Of a stretch of DNA of 49,875 nt, positions 20,765 through 33,303 are shown piece after piece. The position numbers and the translations under genes were made by a program. The stretch spans positions 1 through 49,875 of the forward strand of contig JABIZW010000208.1 of assembly GCA_018666295.1 (NCBI GenBank). Direction: 5' to 3'. The DNA comes from Halieaceae bacterium. GTDB taxonomy: Bacteria; Pseudomonadota; Gammaproteobacteria; Pseudomonadales; Halieaceae. Under the pieces are notes generated by a model, which was not told the DNA's origin, ran no database searches, and saw only the letters and a program-made list of their open reading frames with translations. The stretch's first letter is position 1, and every line of letters starts with the position of its first letter.

Positions 20765-22481
20765 TGGCGCTTAGCACGATATCTCGAGTTAACAGCTGGG
20801 GCAGAATAATCGGTTCGCTGCCTTTTCCCCGAGGATACATGACGTAAAGAGGGATGCCGCTTCTTCCGTGTGATTTCACAAAGGCCCCAATATCAGCATC
20901 GTAGTCTGTCCAGTCTGCAATCATGTAAGGGATATCGGCACTGATAAATGCCTGCTCTACTTCGGTCGTGAACAGCACAGCCGCCTCGTTAGCAAGGCAC
21001 GTGATGCACCAGTCTGCAGTCACATCCACGAAAATAGGGTCACCACGGTTTACGTGGTCGTCCAGAGCAGCCGCGGACCAGGCAATTTGCCCGTCAGCAA
21101 GCGCGCGCGACGAGGTGGTTTGGTCCGATGTGTTTGTTGCAGGGACGGCCAATACTATTGCGCCGAGGAGCAGAAAAACAGCGGCGACTTTTCTAATGAG
21201 ACTCTGGCCGTACAGGTAGGCCGCAAGAGCGACTAATACCAGTCCCGCGAGTGCCATTGCCATCGTGTTAACGCCGCTTTGATTGCCGGCTACCCAAAGA
21301 AGCCAAACGGCGGTGAGATAGAGCGGAAACGCCAGTATGTTCTTTGCTGTATCCATCCAGGCGCCGGGCTTGGGCAGCAACTTGACCATGGCGTTACTGT
21401 AGCTCAGCAGTACCATAGGGAAAGCCATGCCGGCGCCGAGGGCTGCGAAAACAAGCAATGTAATCGCGATCGGCTGCGTCAAAGCATAGCCCAGTGCGCT
21501 GCCCATAAATGGCGCAGTACAGGGGCTGGCAACAACCACGGCGAGAACACCTGTAAAAAAACTACCCGCGTCACCCTCACGCTCGGTAAGCGACTGTCCC
21601 ATATTCATCATCGATGTACCGAAGTGAATAAGGCCGTTAAGACTCAATCCCATCACCGTAAAGAGGTAGGCAAGCGCAATCACAAATCCCGTATTTTGTA
21701 ACTGAAAGCCCCATCCTATGAGCTTTCCCGTTTGTTGTATGGCGACTAAAACGCTCGCAATCGCAACGAAGCTTATGACCACTCCGGCGGCGTACACGAG
21801 GCTTGCTCGGCGATGCGTTTGCGCACTCCCGCGTGTGAAGCTCAGCGCTTTGAGGGAAAGAATTGGGAACACGCAGGGCATAATATTGAGGATCACCCCG
21901 CCTAAAAACGCAAAGACGATGGCGGCTATTAGGCTGGGTTCAGTCTCGTTCGAGTTTGTGTCTGGCGTTGAGCCGCTGGTAAGCGGTTCAAGGGTGCCTG
22001 GACGAATGTCTCCCGAGTCCATGTGCCAGAGAAACGATTTGGTCTCCGGTGGGTAGCAAAGCCCGGCATCGGCACACCCCTGATAGGTGATCTTGAGCTC
22101 AATCAGTTCGGCGCGTTCGGCCAGATTGAGGCTAGCATCGAGTGCACCGTAGTACACCTCGACATCACCAAAAAACTCATCCGTCTTTGCAAGTCCTGGT
22201 GCAATCGCCAGCTGCGTATCAATCGGTCCTTGCATGGAGCGCGCACGTGCCTTGAACGCGTGACGGTACAGGTAGTACTCCGGTGCAATGACCCACTGCA
22301 GAAGCACCTGCTGATCACCATCAGCCACCATGTCTAGGCGGTAGGCGTCATCGACCGGAAGAAATTGTGTCTGCTGTTGCGTGTAGGCGGACAGCGCGTT
22401 TTGCCCCAGCGCCGCCAAGGGTAACCACGCAAGCATGACAAGAAGCAGTCGACTAACGATTGTTGATCTTGAGCGTTTCAT
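20748..22481 (-). CDS. dsbD: Thiol:disulfide interchange protein DsbD
   Basis: N-terminal DsbD domain (GCADAGLCYPPE), central TM domain (GGVILNIMPCVFPILSLKAL), C-terminal thioredoxin-like CxxC (DWCITCLANE). Confidence 0.92.
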   Translation of the reverse strand: MKRSRSTIVSRLLLVMLAWLPLAALGQNALSAYTQQQTQFLPVDDAYRLDMVADGDQQVLLQWVIAPEYYLYRHAFKARARSMQGPIDTQLAIAPGLAKTDEFFGDVEVYYGALDASLNLAERAELIELKITYQGCADAGLCYPPETKSFLWHMDSGDIRPGTLEPLTSGSTPDTNSNETEPSLIAAIVFAFLGGVILNIMPCVFPILSLKALSFTRGSAQTHRRASLVYAAGVVISFVAIASVLVAIQQTGKLIGWGFQLQNTGFVIALAYLFTVMGLSLNGLIHFGTSMMNMGQSLTEREGDAGSFFTGVLAVVVASPCTAPFMGSALGYALTQPIAITLLVFAALGAGMAFPMVLLSYSNAMVKLLPKPGAWMDTAKNILAFPLYLTAVWLLWVAGNQSGVNTMAMALAGLVLVALAAYLYGQSLIRKVAAVFLLLGAIVLAVPATNTSDQTTSSRALADGQIAWSAAALDDHVNRGDPIFVDVTADWCITCLANEAAVLFTTEVEQAFISADIPYMIADWTDYDADIGAFVKSHGRSGIPLYVMYPRGKGSEPIILPQLLTRDIVLSAIENAR

Positions 22482-22490
22482 CCACTTTCC

Positions 22491-22844
22491 TTATCTGTGA
22501 TAGCGGAGTCTCGTGCCATAGTCGAGTGAGAGCCGTATCTCGTCCGGATTGAGTTCGTCCGGAAAGTAGACTCCCGAGACCTTCGCGTCGAGTAGGCTCG
22601 CCCCCTCAAGGTTAGTCTCTCTAAAATCAATACCCGACAAATCGCAATTCCGGAAATACGCGTTTGAGAAATCCAATCCTCTCGCGTTCATTTTTCGCAG
22701 ATCACGGCCTCGGTAGTCGCCGCCCGACAACTGTAAATTGTCCATTTTATCGCGCTGCTTGTTAAAACTGTCGACATCTTCATGCCGCAATAGTTGGTAA
22801 AGAGGATCAGTTTTAACCTCGGGCTTTAGTTCACGCTTACTCAT
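22491..22844 (-). CDS. Pentapeptide-repeat protein
   Basis: A(D/N)LxX-type repeats: GRDLRKMNARGLDFSNAYFRNCDLSGIDFRETNLEGASLLDAKVSGV. Confidence 0.82.
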   Translation of the reverse strand: MSKRELKPEVKTDPLYQLLRHEDVDSFNKQRDKMDNLQLSGGDYRGRDLRKMNARGLDFSNAYFRNCDLSGIDFRETNLEGASLLDAKVSGVYFPDELNPDEIRLSLDYGTRLRYHR

Positions 22845-22861
22845 ACCGTGCTCCTAGTGTT

Positions 22862-23869
22862 CTAACGCTGGGCTTCAAAATGGGCATCTCTGAGCGCATG
22901 GCTGGTCTCAAGACTCAATCGCGGACCGGCTTGGCACACCACAGCGCCGGCAGCTTTAGATGCAAACTCACAAGCCTCAAGCATATCGGTTCCTGCCCAT
23001 AAGGCATAAAAGAAAGCGCCCGCAAACATGTCACCTGCGCCGTTGGTGTTGACGGCATTAACCGGTTGAGCGGGCACGTGGTGTTGCTGGGTCCCGTCAT
23101 ACAAAAGGGCACCCTCGGCGCCTCGGGTAACGACAAAGCGCTGACTGACCGTCTTCAGTTTCTCGACAGCGGTTTGCAAATTATCCGTTTCAGCCCACTC
23201 GAGCGCTTCAATTTCATTGCAAAAAATAAAGTCGACGCCATCGGCAAGAAGGGCGTTCATGTTGTCTCTGAAAAACGTCACCATTCCTGGGTCGGAAAAG
23301 CTAACAGCGACCTTTCTGCCGTTCGCCTGCGCGACTTGTTTCGTTTTCAGTGCCGCTTGGTGGCCTGTTGGTGAGGTGACAAGATAGCCCTCAAGATAAA
23401 CCCATTGAGCATTTGCAATCGCAAGATCATTAACCTCTGAGACCGACAGCGTCTCCGATACGCCCAAAAAGGTGTTCATACTGCGCTCAGCGTCGGGCGT
23501 GATAAGCACTAAGCATTTTCCTGTGGTGCCTGATCGGCGCTCACCAAGGAAGCCATGCGCCACGCCACAGGCGTCGAGATCTGCAATATAAACATTGCCA
23601 TCTTCATCGTCGGCAACCAAGCAACTCATGTACGTCGGGGCTCCAAATTGCGAGGCTGCAATCACGCTGTTACCGGCACTGCCACCACAGGCATGGTGTG
23701 CCTGACTAAGACTTGCGGCTAGATGACGTTTGATCTCTCGCTGACGATTTTCGTCGACCAGCGTCATCGTGCCTTTTTCAATGCCCAATTGGTCTAGATC
23801 CTGGTCTGAAACAGTCACTTCAGTATCGACTAAGGCGGCGCCTATGGCGTAAACGAATTTTTCTGACAC
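22862..23869 (-). CDS. PfkB-family carbohydrate/adenosine kinase
   Basis: HACGGSAGNSVIAASQFGAPTYMSCLVADDEDG...VNTNGAGDMFAGAFFYAL. Confidence 0.9.
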   Translation of the reverse strand: MSEKFVYAIGAALVDTEVTVSDQDLDQLGIEKGTMTLVDENRQREIKRHLAASLSQAHHACGGSAGNSVIAASQFGAPTYMSCLVADDEDGNVYIADLDACGVAHGFLGERRSGTTGKCLVLITPDAERSMNTFLGVSETLSVSEVNDLAIANAQWVYLEGYLVTSPTGHQAALKTKQVAQANGRKVAVSFSDPGMVTFFRDNMNALLADGVDFIFCNEIEALEWAETDNLQTAVEKLKTVSQRFVVTRGAEGALLYDGTQQHHVPAQPVNAVNTNGAGDMFAGAFFYALWAGTDMLEACEFASKAAGAVVCQAGPRLSLETSHALRDAHFEAQR

Positions 23870-24006
23870 AAATTTTCCAAGTAAATGTAGTCACAGTAGC
23901 TCTCTAGTATCGCACGCTCCCTTGTCAGGTTCATTAACTTGTCTTGATTGTAATCAGACAGATTCAATGAGATTTATGTAAACTTGAGACACACAAGAGG
24001 TGTTCA

Positions 24007-24618
24007 GTGTTCCTAAGTTTTCAACAGATGATCGAGGTGCTCGGCAAGGTCTCGCCGCCGGCCGTTTCCGTTGTGTCCAAACGCGCTGCGGTGGCCATTG
24101 GGTTGCGGGATGGGTCTTCGGGTCCTGAGATGCTAATGATTCAGCGCGCGGTGAAAGAGGGCGACCCCTGGTCGGGCCACATGGGATTTCCTGGTGGACG
24201 AAAAGACCCCGGCGATGCCAGCGATTTGGGCTGCGCAAAGCGTGAAACGTGGGAGGAAGTGGGTCTCGATTTAGACGCGTACGGTGAGCTCATTTGCCAG
24301 CTGTCTGATGTCAATACGGGGTGGCGTGCTGACCGACCTGAGATGCTGGTGGCGCCGTTTGTCTTTGTTATTAACGATTATCCGGAGCTCGCACTGAACC
24401 ATGAGGTTGACGATACAGTCTGGATCCCCATTCATTTTTTAATGGATGACGTCAATCGAGCGCGTCATCAATGGGAATGGCGCGGTGAGACGCTTGAGTC
24501 TGACGCCTTTACTTTTGACCAGCGGCTGATATGGGGGCTGTCGTTGATGATGATTGACGAATTGTTAGACCTTGTTGGTCGGCGTCAGAATCGAGCCACG
24601 CACGTCACACGGGCCTAG
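24007..24618 (+). CDS. NUDIX hydrolase, CoA pyrophosphatase-like
   Basis: FPGGRKDPGDASDLGCAKRETWEEVGLDL Nudix box; MLMIQRAVKEGDPWSGHMGFPGG. Confidence 0.88.
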   Translation: MFLSFQQMIEVLGKVSPPAVSVVSKRAAVAIGLRDGSSGPEMLMIQRAVKEGDPWSGHMGFPGGRKDPGDASDLGCAKRETWEEVGLDLDAYGELICQLSDVNTGWRADRPEMLVAPFVFVINDYPELALNHEVDDTVWIPIHFLMDDVNRARHQWEWRGETLESDAFTFDQRLIWGLSLMMIDELLDLVGRRQNRATHVTRA

Positions 24619-24622
24619 CTGT

Positions 24623-26304
<1,682 letters not shown>

Positions 26305-27597
26305 TCATGCTCCCTGGTTTAAGGTGCGGAATGCGCGCCGGGCTGCATCCACTGTGTTCGCGATGTCTTCGTCAGTGTGGGCGGACGACATAAAGCCAGC
26401 CTCAAAGGAAGCCGGTGCAAGATAAACACCTTCTTGAAGCATCAGATGGAAAAATTGATTAAACCGCGCAACATTGGCACCAATGACTTGAGGGTACTGG
26501 GTGACCTTCTTTTCCTCGGTGAAAAAGAAGCCAAACATGCTTCCGAGGTGGTTAGTGGTAAAGGGGATGCCCGCCTCATCGGCAGCAAGTTGCATACCTT
26601 CACACAGTTGCGTCGTATGGCGGAAAACCGCGTCGTAGAAGCCAGGCTGAGAAATAATGTCTAGAGTCGCGAGCCCCGACGCCATTGCAACAGGGTTTCC
26701 TGACAGCGTTCCCGCTTGATACACAGGACCCAGCGGCGAAATATGCGCCATAATTTCTTTTTTGCCACCGAACGCGCCAACGGGCATCCCGCCGCCGATG
26801 ACTTTGCCCAAACAGGTGAGATCAGGGTCTATACCCAAGTGCCCCTGTGCGCAGTGTGTGCCAAAACGAAAGCCTGTCATCACTTCATCGAAGATGAGAA
26901 TCGCACCGTACTGGGTACAAAGCTCACGCATGCCCTCAAGATAGCCAGGTTCGGGCAAGATGCAGTTCATGTTGCCTGTAACCGGCTCGGTAATGACGCA
27001 GGCAATGTCTTGGCTGTGTGCTTCAAACGCTTTTTTCAGCGCGTCTAGGTCGTTAAATGGCAGTGTGATTGTGTGTTGCGCTAAGACCTCGGGTACGCCT
27101 GGCGAGCTGGGTACGCCAAAGGTCAGTGCGCCGGAACCCGCTTTAATCAGTAAGGAATCTGAGTGGCCGTGGTAGCACCCTTCGAACTTAATGATTTTGT
27201 CCCTGCTCGTGGCACCTCGAGCGAGCCGGATTGCGCTCATAGTGGCTTCTGTGCCGGAGCTGGTCATGCGAACTTGCTCAAGACTCGGAACGAGACTGCA
27301 GAGTCGCTCGGCGAGTTCGATCTCGATTTCGGTTGGGCAGCCAAAGCTTAGACCGTCTTGAGCTGTGCTGATTACCGCGTCACGAACCTTCGGGTGGTTA
27401 TGACCCATGATCATAGGGCCCCAAGACAACACGTAGTCGATGTATCTCTTCCCGTCGACGTCAAAAATGTAAGCGCCGTCAGCACGCTCCATAAATCGCG
27501 GCGTGCCCCCCACGGCTTTGAAGGCTCGGACAGGCGAATTAACACCGCCTGGAATATGCGTTTGTGCCCGTTCGAACAGTGCTTCTGATTTTGTCAT
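26305..27597 (-). CDS. hemL: Glutamate-1-semialdehyde 2,1-aminomutase
   Basis: [69 protein letters not shown]. Confidence 0.97.
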   Translation of the reverse strand: MTKSEALFERAQTHIPGGVNSPVRAFKAVGGTPRFMERADGAYIFDVDGKRYIDYVLSWGPMIMGHNHPKVRDAVISTAQDGLSFGCPTEIEIELAERLCSLVPSLEQVRMTSSGTEATMSAIRLARGATSRDKIIKFEGCYHGHSDSLLIKAGSGALTFGVPSSPGVPEVLAQHTITLPFNDLDALKKAFEAHSQDIACVITEPVTGNMNCILPEPGYLEGMRELCTQYGAILIFDEVMTGFRFGTHCAQGHLGIDPDLTCLGKVIGGGMPVGAFGGKKEIMAHISPLGPVYQAGTLSGNPVAMASGLATLDIISQPGFYDAVFRHTTQLCEGMQLAADEAGIPFTTNHLGSMFGFFFTEEKKVTQYPQVIGANVARFNQFFHLMLQEGVYLAPASFEAGFMSSAHTDEDIANTVDAARRAFRTLNQGA

Positions 27598-27647
27598 TGA
27601 CCAGCGTCCCCCAACTTCATGTCGTTTTTCAGTAAATTTTCTCGGTG

Positions 27648-28079
27648 TTAGCCCGGTCGCACGTAAACCAACAGTACAATCGCAAACAGAAACAACACCG
27701 GTATTTCGTTAAAAAAGCGATAAAACACGTGACTTCTATGATCGTCGCCGCTGTTAATGAGCTTCACGTATCGCCCGCATTGCACATGGTATATCAGCAA
27801 AAATACAACGCCAGCGAGTTTGAGTTGCATCCAGAGGCTGGTGAGGTAGTAGTCCAGTGCGTAGCTGAGCCGCCAAAGCCCGAGGATAATGGCAAGCATC
27901 ATCAGTGGTGTGACGAATTTATAGAGTTTGCGGGCCATTATAGCCAACGTCATCCGCGTGGTGTCGTCCTCCGCCTGTGCGTAGTAGACGAAAATACGCG
28001 GGAGGTAAAAAAGACCGGCAAACCATGTCACAACGAAAATGACGTGGAGACCCTGAATCCAAAGCATTGGTGACTCCAT
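27648..28079 (-). CDS. hemJ: HemJ-like protoporphyrinogen oxidase (multi-TM)
   Basis: [30 protein letters not shown]...[21 protein letters not shown]; next to hemL/hemB. Confidence 0.85.
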   Translation of the reverse strand: MESPMLWIQGLHVIFVVTWFAGLFYLPRIFVYYAQAEDDTTRMTLAIMARKLYKFVTPLMMLAIILGLWRLSYALDYYLTSLWMQLKLAGVVFLLIYHVQCGRYVKLINSGDDHRSHVFYRFFNEIPVLFLFAIVLLVYVRPG

Positions 28080-28139
28080 ACTGGTTTCAAACTGAACAGT
28101 AAGTAAACTACGCGCACAATATCAGATCTTAGGCCTGAA

Positions 28140-29168
28140 ATGATTAATGTTGGCATTGTGGGTGCCACCGGCTACGCCGGGGTAGAATTGATTCGATTGC
28201 TACTGGGCCACCCAGCTGTAGCGATTACGCGGTTGACCTCGCGAGCGGAGGCAGGCGTGCGCGTTGACCGGCTGTTTCCGCACTTAAAAGGCTTCATCGA
28301 TTTATCGTTCGAGGATCCGGCTGAGGTCGATTTTGAAGATTGTGACCTTGTGTTTTTTGCAACGCCACATGCGGTCGCGATGAACAGCGTACCGGGGCTT
28401 GTTACCCGCGGGAAAAGAGTCATCGACCTCTCGGCTGACTTTCGGCTCACGGACACCCGTGTCTGGGAATCCTGGTATGGCGTCAATCACGTGGCACCCG
28501 AGCTTGTGACTGCGGCCGTTTATGGACTGCCTGAGGTGAATCGCGAGGCGATTCGGCATGCGCAGCTTGTCGCGTGTCCAGGGTGCTATCCAACGGCTGT
28601 GCAGCTGGGCTTTTTGCCGTTATTAGAGGCGGGCCTGGTTGATGCAGGGAGTTTGATCGCGTCGTGTGCATCGGGAACCAGTGGCGCCGGCCGTAGCGCC
28701 AAAGTGAATCTACTGTTGACCGAGTCTGCGGAGACAATGAAGTCTTATGGCGTCAGTGGACATCGACATTTACCAGAGATGGAGCAGGGCCTTGCGCGCA
28801 TGACCGATGATCCTGTCGCGCTGACCTTTGTGCCGCACTTGGCGCCCATGGTTCGGGGTATTCATGCGACATTGATTGCGACCCTTACGGATCAAAGCAC
28901 TAATTTGCGTGCCGTTTTTAAAGACCGCTACGCTTGCGAACCTTTTATTACCTTGACAGAGGGCGACTACGAACCTGAGACCCGCCACGTCAACGGAACC
29001 AATCGATGTGAGATCGACGTGACGCGTCCTCCCGGAGATAAAGTGGTGGTTACTGTTGCGATCGATAATCTGGTGAAAGGGGCTGCGGGGCAGGCCATTC
29101 AGGCCATGAACTTAATGCTGAGTCTCGACGAGTGTACGGGACTCAATATGCCGTCCAGTCACCCCTAA
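28140..29168 (+). CDS. argC: N-acetyl-gamma-glutamyl-phosphate reductase
   Basis: MINVGIVGATGYAGVELIRLLLGHPAV...VACPGCYPTAVQLGFLPLLEAGLV. Confidence 0.97.
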   Translation: MINVGIVGATGYAGVELIRLLLGHPAVAITRLTSRAEAGVRVDRLFPHLKGFIDLSFEDPAEVDFEDCDLVFFATPHAVAMNSVPGLVTRGKRVIDLSADFRLTDTRVWESWYGVNHVAPELVTAAVYGLPEVNREAIRHAQLVACPGCYPTAVQLGFLPLLEAGLVDAGSLIASCASGTSGAGRSAKVNLLLTESAETMKSYGVSGHRHLPEMEQGLARMTDDPVALTFVPHLAPMVRGIHATLIATLTDQSTNLRAVFKDRYACEPFITLTEGDYEPETRHVNGTNRCEIDVTRPPGDKVVVTVAIDNLVKGAAGQAIQAMNLMLSLDECTGLNMPSSHP

Positions 29169-29174
29169 TTTAAA

Positions 29175-29852
29175 ATGGCTGCCGACGATTACAAAACGGT
29201 TGTGACGCGTGTCAATGTTCCTCGGCAGCGCCGGATCCGCATTGCCGCGGCATCCGCAGTGCTTGTGTTTGCTGTTGGCGTTTATTTTTTAGGCTACCAA
29301 CACGGATTTGATGATCGCGTGCCGTTAGTCTTGGACGAGGCCGGTCTAAAGGAGACGATTTCAAAGCTAAAGACGCGGGTGGCCGTCGACAAAGAAACGC
29401 TAAGTCGCTTGCGGACCGAGCTGTCCGTGTCAGCACGCAGTGTTGATGCGCTAGAGCGAGAGCTCGTTTTCTACAGAGACATTATGTCGTCGACCGAAGA
29501 CGTGAGCGCGGTGAAAATTCGCCCGCCCGATCTCAACTGGGATCCGGAATTAAGACAATTGGAATACCGGGCAGTGGTCCAACGCCTGGCCCCGGGAAGT
29601 CAATTTTATCGCGGCCAGCTGCGGATCCAGATTGTCGATGCTGACGAAAATAGCGTGCTGCTTGAAGACTCAGATGCGGGTAACCACGATCTGGCGTTCA
29701 AGTATTTTCAACGTATATCGGGCACTTTGACGATTCCAGCCAACATTTCTCCCGCCGCGGTTCGCTTTGACATAGAATTGGTGTCCCCGCGTAAGCGGCA
29801 ATACGAACAGAATTTCGACTGGAGCGGCTCGATTGTCTACAGTACGCGATAA
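29175..29852 (+). CDS. DUF6776-like membrane-anchored coiled-coil protein
   Basis: One N-terminal TM, coiled coil, C-terminal beta domain; located between argC and bactofilin. Confidence 0.6.
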   Translation: MAADDYKTVVTRVNVPRQRRIRIAAASAVLVFAVGVYFLGYQHGFDDRVPLVLDEAGLKETISKLKTRVAVDKETLSRLRTELSVSARSVDALERELVFYRDIMSSTEDVSAVKIRPPDLNWDPELRQLEYRAVVQRLAPGSQFYRGQLRIQIVDADENSVLLEDSDAGNHDLAFKYFQRISGTLTIPANISPAAVRFDIELVSPRKRQYEQNFDWSGSIVYSTR

Positions 29853-29867
29853 ATAAGGAGTGATGTC

Positions 29868-30293
29868 ATGAGAAACAAGCAAACACAGATGCCCGCAGCT
29901 GCCAAGGGAAGCACGACCTTAATCTCGGCGGGAACAACGGTCTCTGGCGACATCACTTTCTCGGGCAACCTGGATATTGAAGGACGCGTCATTGGTTCGA
30001 TCAGTGCTGAGTCCGGTGCGTCCGCGTTGTTGCGAGTCGTTGCAGGCGGCTCAGTAGAGGGCGAGATTCGTGTGCCGTCGACATCGATCAGTGGCTCGGT
30101 GAAGGGCAATATCTACAGCTCAGAAAATCTTGAGCTGACGAAGGGTGCGATGGTTACGGGCGATGTGTATTACAACCTCATTGAAATGTCGATGGGCAGT
30201 AAAATTGACGGCAACCTCAAGCATTCGACTGCATCGGCTAAGGTCGAGTCAATCACAGCAGTGACGGCGTCTTCAGTCGCCGACAAGGTGTAA
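29868..30293 (+). CDS. Bactofilin (polymer-forming cytoskeletal protein)
   Basis: [33 protein letters not shown]...[55 protein letters not shown]. Confidence 0.93.
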   Translation: MRNKQTQMPAAAKGSTTLISAGTTVSGDITFSGNLDIEGRVIGSISAESGASALLRVVAGGSVEGEIRVPSTSISGSVKGNIYSSENLELTKGAMVTGDVYYNLIEMSMGSKIDGNLKHSTASAKVESITAVTASSVADKV

Positions 30294-30307
30294 GGCGGGA
30301 GATTTCT

Positions 30308-30661
30308 ATGACCGTAGTGGCAGGGTTTGACCCCACTGAAATTAGTTTGTCGGACAGTGCCGTTGGCAAGCTGCAATTTTTAATTGCGGAGGAGGACAAC
30401 CCGTCTCTGCGATTCCGCGTTTATATCACGGGGGGTGGCTGCTCAGGTTTTCAGTACGGCTTTACCTTTGACGAAAAAACGGCGGAAGACGACTGGGTTA
30501 TTGAGCGAGAGGGCGTGGCTGCGCTCATCGATTCCATGAGTTACCAATACCTTATGGGGTCAGAGATTGACTACGTCGAAGGGCTAGAGGGTGCAAAATT
30601 CGTCGTTAATAACCCCAACGCGACCACGACCTGTGGTTGTGGGGCATCATTCTCAATTTAG
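30308..30661 (+). CDS. erpA: Iron-sulfur cluster insertion protein ErpA
   Basis: A-type carrier: [23 protein letters not shown]...[16 protein letters not shown]. Confidence 0.95.
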   Translation: MTVVAGFDPTEISLSDSAVGKLQFLIAEEDNPSLRFRVYITGGGCSGFQYGFTFDEKTAEDDWVIEREGVAALIDSMSYQYLMGSEIDYVEGLEGAKFVVNNPNATTTCGCGASFSI

Positions 30662-30692
30662 TCCAGGCCCTGCTGGCGCGTAAAAATTGCGG

Positions 30693-31790
30693 CTAGTGCT
30701 TTGGAAAGACAATCCCCAAGATTCTTGGAGATACCGCACCTGTCACCTCGGGCACACCGCTGCATTTGCCGTCCACACATTGCTTAGCGAGCCACGCAAA
30801 AGCCATAGCCTCCATAAAATCGGGATCGACACCGAGTTTGTCGGTCGAGTGCAGGTGTGCTTGCGGTATTAAGTCTACGAGTCGCTGCACTAAGAGGCTG
30901 TTGTGATAGCCGCCACCCGAGAGGTAAACCGTGCGGCAGCCTGTCGTGTTGATTTCGGCTGCGATCGATCGCGCAGTTAGTTCTAAAAGTGAGCGCTGTA
31001 CGTCTTCCGCACGATAGGACTTGAGTTCAAACCGCTCCAACCAAGTGAGGTTAAAGTAGTCTTGACCTGTACTTTTAGGCGCCCCTTGTGAGAAATACGG
31101 GTCGGCTAACATTTCACTGATCAATGGCTCGAGTACTTGCCCCTCTGCCGCCCACGCGCCGCCTTGGTCAAAGGCCTTATTTTTGTGCCGGCGGATCCAG
31201 GCATCTATGAGCGTATTACCCGGACCTGTATCGAACCCTGTAACACCCGCCGCGGCAATAACGCTGATATTTGCGATCCCGCCAATGTTCAAAAAGACCG
31301 CAGATTCAGTGCTGTCCACGAGTGTTTTATGAAACGCCGGCACCAGCGGCGCGCCTTGCCCGCCCGCGGCAACATCGCGACGTCTGAAATCACCAACGAC
31401 AGCAATGCCGGTCCGCTCAGCCAATCGGTGGTTGTCACCCACTTGCAAGGTGAATGCGCGCGTTAGATTGGGATAATGAAGCAGAGTTTGTCCGTGATTT
31501 CCTACGGCCTCAATCGAGGCCTTGTCCGTCCCAGAGCGTGTCAACAGCTCGTTCACCGCTTTCGTATAAAGGTCTGCCATGTCGATGTCGAGCTCACACA
31601 CGCGTTCGATATGGGTTTCGAGTCCTGATTGGAGGTCAAAAATACGCGACTGTATGGATGGGGGAAGCGCAACTTGGTGGCTTGTCATGAGGCGCGGTCG
31701 GCCCGCTGTGTCAAAGCGGACAAGGGCGGCATCAATCGCGTCACCGCTCGTGCCTGACATCAGTCCAATAAAGAGCCGCTGCTGGGTCAC
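30693..31790 (-). CDS. anmK: Anhydro-N-acetylmuramic acid kinase
   Basis: RLFIGLMSGTSGDAIDAALVRF...VGNHGQTLLHYP...NIGGIANISVI...DTGPGNTLIDAW. Confidence 0.95.
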   Translation of the reverse strand: MTQQRLFIGLMSGTSGDAIDAALVRFDTAGRPRLMTSHQVALPPSIQSRIFDLQSGLETHIERVCELDIDMADLYTKAVNELLTRSGTDKASIEAVGNHGQTLLHYPNLTRAFTLQVGDNHRLAERTGIAVVGDFRRRDVAAGGQGAPLVPAFHKTLVDSTESAVFLNIGGIANISVIAAAGVTGFDTGPGNTLIDAWIRRHKNKAFDQGGAWAAEGQVLEPLISEMLADPYFSQGAPKSTGQDYFNLTWLERFELKSYRAEDVQRSLLELTARSIAAEINTTGCRTVYLSGGGYHNSLLVQRLVDLIPQAHLHSTDKLGVDPDFMEAMAFAWLAKQCVDGKCSGVPEVTGAVSPRILGIVFPKH

Positions 31791-33178
31791 TCGGCCCCCA
31801 TCATGGTGCCGCGACTTTTCATGGATGCCAGCCGCTGGACGGGTTGGCGGATGGCGTCTTTAAACAGTGCAATCTCGGATTCGGGCAGGGACTTTGCTTT
31901 GGGTAATATCTTGTGCACGGTCCTTGGATTGCGGTGAACACCATTGACCAAGAACTCGTAGTGCAAGTGTGGACCTGTTGCTGCGCCCGTTGAACCGACG
32001 GTGCCAATCACTTGACCCTGCTTTACGCGATCACCGCGGGCGACGCGCTTTTTATTCAAATGAAGGTAGTGGGTTTTAAAGCCTTCCCCGTGCTGAATAA
32101 AAAGGTAATTACCGTTGGATCGATTGTATCCTGCCTCTACGACTCTGCCGTCACCGGCGGCATAAACGGGCGTGCCCCTCGGCGCGGCATAGTCGGTACC
32201 CCGATGCGGTCGCTTCGTTTTGTATATGGGGTGGAGTCGATTCGGGTTAAAGCTCGAACTGACGCGAGTAAAATCCAGAGGCGCTTTGAGAAATGCTTTT
32301 CGCATACTGACCCCTTCACCGTCGTAATACCCCGTTACGTTCTGGCTGTCGGTGTATCGATAGGCGTCGACCGCGCGTCGTGAGGTCGTGTATGAGGCGG
32401 CAAGAATATTACCGTCTGAAATTTTCTCGCCATCGAGAAAGTGTTCTTCAAATAAAATAATGATGTCATCGCCTTTGCGAGGATCGAGCGCGAAGTCGAT
32501 TACGCCGCCCAAGATCGAGGCGAGCTCCATGATGATATTGGCTGAGAGGTCCGCTCGATCACCGGCAAGGAAGAGTGAGCTTTCGATGGTGAGCGCTACC
32601 GTACGTTCTCGTACTTGAGGCGCACGAACGATGACTTCTGAGAGGAATTCATCATCGATTTTCGAGTAAACAGTCTGTTTGAGGCTCGACTCGATATGCC
32701 TCACGGCAACCAGTTGGTTTTCTTCATTGGCGGCAAAGCCGATGAGCTGTCCGGGAAAAATTTTTCTCAGTGCTCTTTTACTGTCGTTAGACGTGACTTC
32801 AAAGACGTCTCGATCGGAAAACCCTGCGCGATTGAAGATGAGGCTCAGATTGTCGCCGCGTCTCACCGTAACGTCATTCCATTGCAGCGGCGCCTTGTCC
32901 GGTGCTTGAATTTGTCCTTCTGTCACAGCATCCCACGAGATTTGAGTCGTGGCTGTGAGCAATGGATCGGGAAAAACGGACTGAGAGTCGTCGACGACTT
33001 TGCTGGGCGATCCAACGAAAAGCTGTGATAGCAGTACTAAGATTAGTAGACTGAGCGCGCCCCAAAGAAGGCGGATTTTATCAATCGATAATCCGGCGCT
33101 ATTTTCTAGGCGCGTGGCGCCTTTCGGTTTGCGTTGCAAGGCCATTCCATACCCCGCCCCTGTTGTGGGGCTGTTCAT
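31787..33178 (-). CDS. Murein DD-endopeptidase, M23 family (LysM-like OapA/MepM type)
   Basis: HRGTDYAAPRGTPVYAAGDGRVVEAGYNRSNGNYLFIQHGEGFKTHYLHL...VGSTGAATGPHLHYEF; N-terminal TM. Confidence 0.92.
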   Translation of the reverse strand: MNSPTTGAGYGMALQRKPKGATRLENSAGLSIDKIRLLWGALSLLILVLLSQLFVGSPSKVVDDSQSVFPDPLLTATTQISWDAVTEGQIQAPDKAPLQWNDVTVRRGDNLSLIFNRAGFSDRDVFEVTSNDSKRALRKIFPGQLIGFAANEENQLVAVRHIESSLKQTVYSKIDDEFLSEVIVRAPQVRERTVALTIESSLFLAGDRADLSANIIMELASILGGVIDFALDPRKGDDIIILFEEHFLDGEKISDGNILAASYTTSRRAVDAYRYTDSQNVTGYYDGEGVSMRKAFLKAPLDFTRVSSSFNPNRLHPIYKTKRPHRGTDYAAPRGTPVYAAGDGRVVEAGYNRSNGNYLFIQHGEGFKTHYLHLNKKRVARGDRVKQGQVIGTVGSTGAATGPHLHYEFLVNGVHRNPRTVHKILPKAKSLPESEIALFKDAIRQPVQRLASMKSRGTMMGAE

Positions 33179-33303
33179 TGCCCTGCATCATAACCGACAA
33201 TAGCCGCTTCACGAATGGTTAGACGCAATGTGAGTGTTGGAGAGGGGCTTGACGGCAGTTGAGCGCGGCATGTCACAGTCACTTAAATAAAAAAGGGTAA
33301 GTA

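Noticed and set aside
30662-30692. Possible terminator between convergent erpA and anmK
   Set aside because: The ~30-bp spacer shows no convincing GC-rich stem followed by a T-run.
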